NCBI GenBank assembly: GCA_035524335.1
Contig: DATKPE010000033.1
Coordinates: forward strand, 47,303-111,302
DNA length: 64,000 bases
Reading direction: 5' to 3'
DNA from: DATKPE01 sp035524335
GTDB taxonomy: Bacteria; Bacteroidota; Ignavibacteria; UBA10030; SZUA-254
Shown one piece after another: positions 62,699-64,000 of this stretch. Within the stretch, counting starts at the first letter, position 1; each line of letters starts with the position of its first letter. Under the pieces are notes generated by a model. It made no database searches and was not told the origin of the DNA. It saw nothing but the letters and a program-made list of their open reading frames with translations. The position numbers and the translations under genes are program-made.

Positions 62699-62728
62699 TT
62701 GCGGTTAACTCTCCAAACTTTGTATATT
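62699..62728 (+). promoter_or_regulatory. candidate promoter of the FG-GAP protein gene
   Basis: TTGCGG (62699-62704), an 18-bp spacer and TATATT (62723-62728). The resulting leader would be about 155 nt, long for this genome, so a further site may exist. Confidence 0.4.
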
Positions 62729-62892
62729 CACAGTATCAACACCCCTTCTGCTCCCCGAAACTGCGAAGGGATTCCGGGAGTTCTTGGTGTCCAATCAGAT
62801 TCGCCATCCAACTGCGATTTCGGTTCATGGTCCGTTGAATCAATATCCCGAACGGACAATCCGTCCGGATTTATTTTTCCTCGGAGGAATTC

Positions 62893-64000
62893 ATGAGAAC
62901 GAAGAGATCTATGTTTCCCCTTATCCCCGTCCTTGTTCTGCTGTTCCTCTCACCCGCCAGAACACAGATCATCCAGCAGGGCAATAAACTTGTGGGGGCC
63001 GGCGCTGCCGGCAAGGCCAGGCAGGGTTCTTGCGTTGCACTTTCAGGTGATGGCACTACTGCCATCGTTGGAGGATGGGGCGACAACGGCGATTCGGGCG
63101 CGGCGTGGATATGGACAAGAACCAACGACACATGGACACAACAGGCAAAACTTTCCGGGACAGGTTCGGCCGGCATCGCACATGAAGGCGCATCGGTCGC
63201 GATCTCGGCTGACGGTGCGACAGCAATCATCGGCGGTCCAAATGACTCCTCCGGGGTCGGTGCGGTGTGGATCTTTACGCGTGCCGGCGGTGTGTGGACG
63301 CAGGAAGGCGGTAAACTTGTCGGGACAGGCACTGCGGGGCAATCTGAGCTGGGTTCATCCGTGGCCGTCTCTGCCGACGGCAACACCGCAATCGCGAGCG
63401 GAGCAAATGACAGCGGACTGATCGGGGCCGTCTGGGTGTTCACGAGAAACGCCGGCATCTGGGCTCAACAGGGTGATAAGCTTGTCGGAACTGACCTCAG
63501 CGGGCAGTCAGAACTGGGACGGGCCGTGGCGATATCCGGCGATGGCAATACGTTTATCGTGGGCGGGATGGGAGACGGATACGGAACGGGGGCCGCATGG
63601 ATCTTTACACGGAGCGGGAGTGTCTGGAGCCAGGAGGGCGGTAAGCTGGTCGGCACGGGCGCTGACGGAAACGCGTTTCAGGGGAGTTCTGTTTCGCTCG
63701 CCGCGGATGGGAACACCGCCATCGTGGGCGGGGTCGGCGACAGCAGTTCGCTTGGTGCCGCATGGGTGTTCACACGAAGCGGTGGCGTATGGATGCAGCA
63801 GGGCGAGAAGCTCGTCGGAACGGGGGCCGTGGGAGGTGCAGATCAGGGTACGGCTGTGGCCCTCTCCGGCAACGGCAGCACAGCGCTCGTCGGCGGAGAC
63901 CGGGATAACAGCGTCCTGCTCAACTCCATCGGGGCCTCATGGGTATTCACCCGCAGTGGAGGGGCCTGGCATCAAAAGGGAGACAAAATTACCGGGAATG
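62893..64000 (+). CDS. FG-GAP/integrin-alpha-like repeat surface protein (3' end beyond window)
   Basis: The frame starts with ATG at 62893 after GGAGG and stays open to the window end (369 codons, no stop). A signal peptide (MRTKRSMFPLIPVLVLLFLS) precedes six complete and one partial repeats of about 55 residues with the pattern KLVGTGA-x(5)-QG-S-VA-S-DGNTAIVGG-x(8)-GAAWVFTRSGGVW. Each repeat resembles an FG-GAP/beta-propeller blade. The repeats are very similar to each other, which suggests recent internal duplication. The protein is presumably secreted or surface-bound; a T9SS C-terminal domain would be expected beyond the window. Confidence 0.9.
   Translation, partial: MRTKRSMFPLIPVLVLLFLSPARTQIIQQGNKLVGAGAAGKARQGSCVALSGDGTTAIVGGWGDNGDSGAAWIWTRTNDTWTQQAKLSGTGSAGIAHEGASVAISADGATAIIGGPNDSSGVGAVWIFTRAGGVWTQEGGKLVGTGTAGQSELGSSVAVSADGNTAIASGANDSGLIGAVWVFTRNAGIWAQQGDKLVGTDLSGQSELGRAVAISGDGNTFIVGGMGDGYGTGAAWIFTRSGSVWSQEGGKLVGTGADGNAFQGSSVSLAADGNTAIVGGVGDSSSLGAAWVFTRSGGVWMQQGEKLVGTGAVGGADQGTAVALSGNGSTALVGGDRDNSVLLNSIGASWVFTRSGGAWHQKGDKITGN

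Larger units (their letters stand above)
62311..62892. other. gene-free AT-rich intergenic region with two micro-ORFs
   Basis: No convincing gene fits this 580-bp stretch. It contains an inverted repeat GCAATCAC (62390-62397) / GTGATTGC (62415-62422), a second one CTCACTCT (62430-62437) / AGAGTGAG (62546-62553), and two very short frames with excellent Shine-Dalgarno sequences: 62515-62544 (9 codons, AAGGAG upstream) and 62652-62669 (5 codons, AGGAGGTGA upstream). The second starts with the same ATGAGAACG as the FG-GAP protein gene. A candidate promoter for that gene lies at 62699-62728. Confidence 0.6.

Noticed and set aside
1..64000. Prophage, integrase, transposase or toxin-antitoxin genes
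   Set aside because: None found; gene content is chromosomal throughout and no repeats typical of insertion-sequence ends are seen.

Overview
The window is a GC-rich, densely coding bacterial chromosome segment with about 50 protein genes, one tRNA and no rRNA, CRISPR array, insertion sequence or phage gene. Surface proteins end in type IX secretion-style C-terminal domains (NYPNPFNP and AYPNPFSP motifs), PorV-like barrels are present, and the linkage ileS - dksA/traR-like - lspA - rluD is seen. Together these suggest the Fibrobacterota-Chlorobiota-Bacteroidota (FCB) assemblage, most likely an Ignavibacteria-like lineage; this is inference, not a phylogeny. Recognisable promoters follow a TTGnnn-17-TATATT-like pattern and several sit almost on top of the start codon.

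Layout. 0-2.8 kb: end of an alpha/beta hydrolase and a membrane-anchored M28 peptidase. 2.8-8.1 kb (minus): operon ileS, DksA-like protein with a histone-like tail, lspA, rluD. 8.2-10.3 kb (minus): YggS-like protein, DivIVA-like protein, purine nucleoside phosphorylase. 10.4-16 kb (plus): TPR protein, LarE, and a very large metallopeptidase/propeller/barrel protein. 16-18.1 kb (minus): OmpR-type response regulator and HAMP histidine kinase. 18.2-20.7 kb: a TRAP-associated TatT lipoprotein, a DctP-type binding protein and a small exported protein, with no TRAP membrane subunits. 20.7-22.5 kb (minus): glycoside-hydrolase-like exported protein. 22.8-28.6 kb: secD, secF, a STAS protein, purA and an orphan histidine kinase. 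28.6-31.7 kb (minus): two small membrane proteins and an M1-like peptidase. 31.8-41.4 kb: agmatinase, dipeptidyl peptidase III, a PPi-type phosphofructokinase, panD, a membrane glycosyltransferase, mutS and DinB. 41.6-47.3 kb: a 1206-residue secreted propeller protein, an enoyl-CoA hydratase and a family 2 glycosyltransferase.

47.3-51.2 kb is the most unusual part. A tiny secreted protein built of three identical 14-15-residue repeats is divergent from an 8-TM protein of unknown function and an AAA+ regulator that resembles sigma-54 activators but lacks GAFTGA. Four copies of a TTGCGAAT-like octamer lie between them, oriented toward the gene on each side and placed at the promoters. An intramembrane M50 protease follows the peptide gene. 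I propose this as a candidate peptide-signalling or envelope-sensing module.

51.3-56.2 kb is a secretion and outer-membrane cluster (lipoprotein, propeller protein with sorting domain, two PorV-like barrels, thioredoxin). 56.3-62.1 kb (minus) holds two heptosyltransferase-like enzymes, aspartokinase, a 57-residue membrane protein, a PAS-PAS-GAF protein and an AhpD-like protein. It is followed by tRNA-Ala(GGC), a 0.6-kb AT-rich stretch without a convincing gene, and the first 369 codons of an FG-GAP-type repeat surface protein that runs off the right edge.
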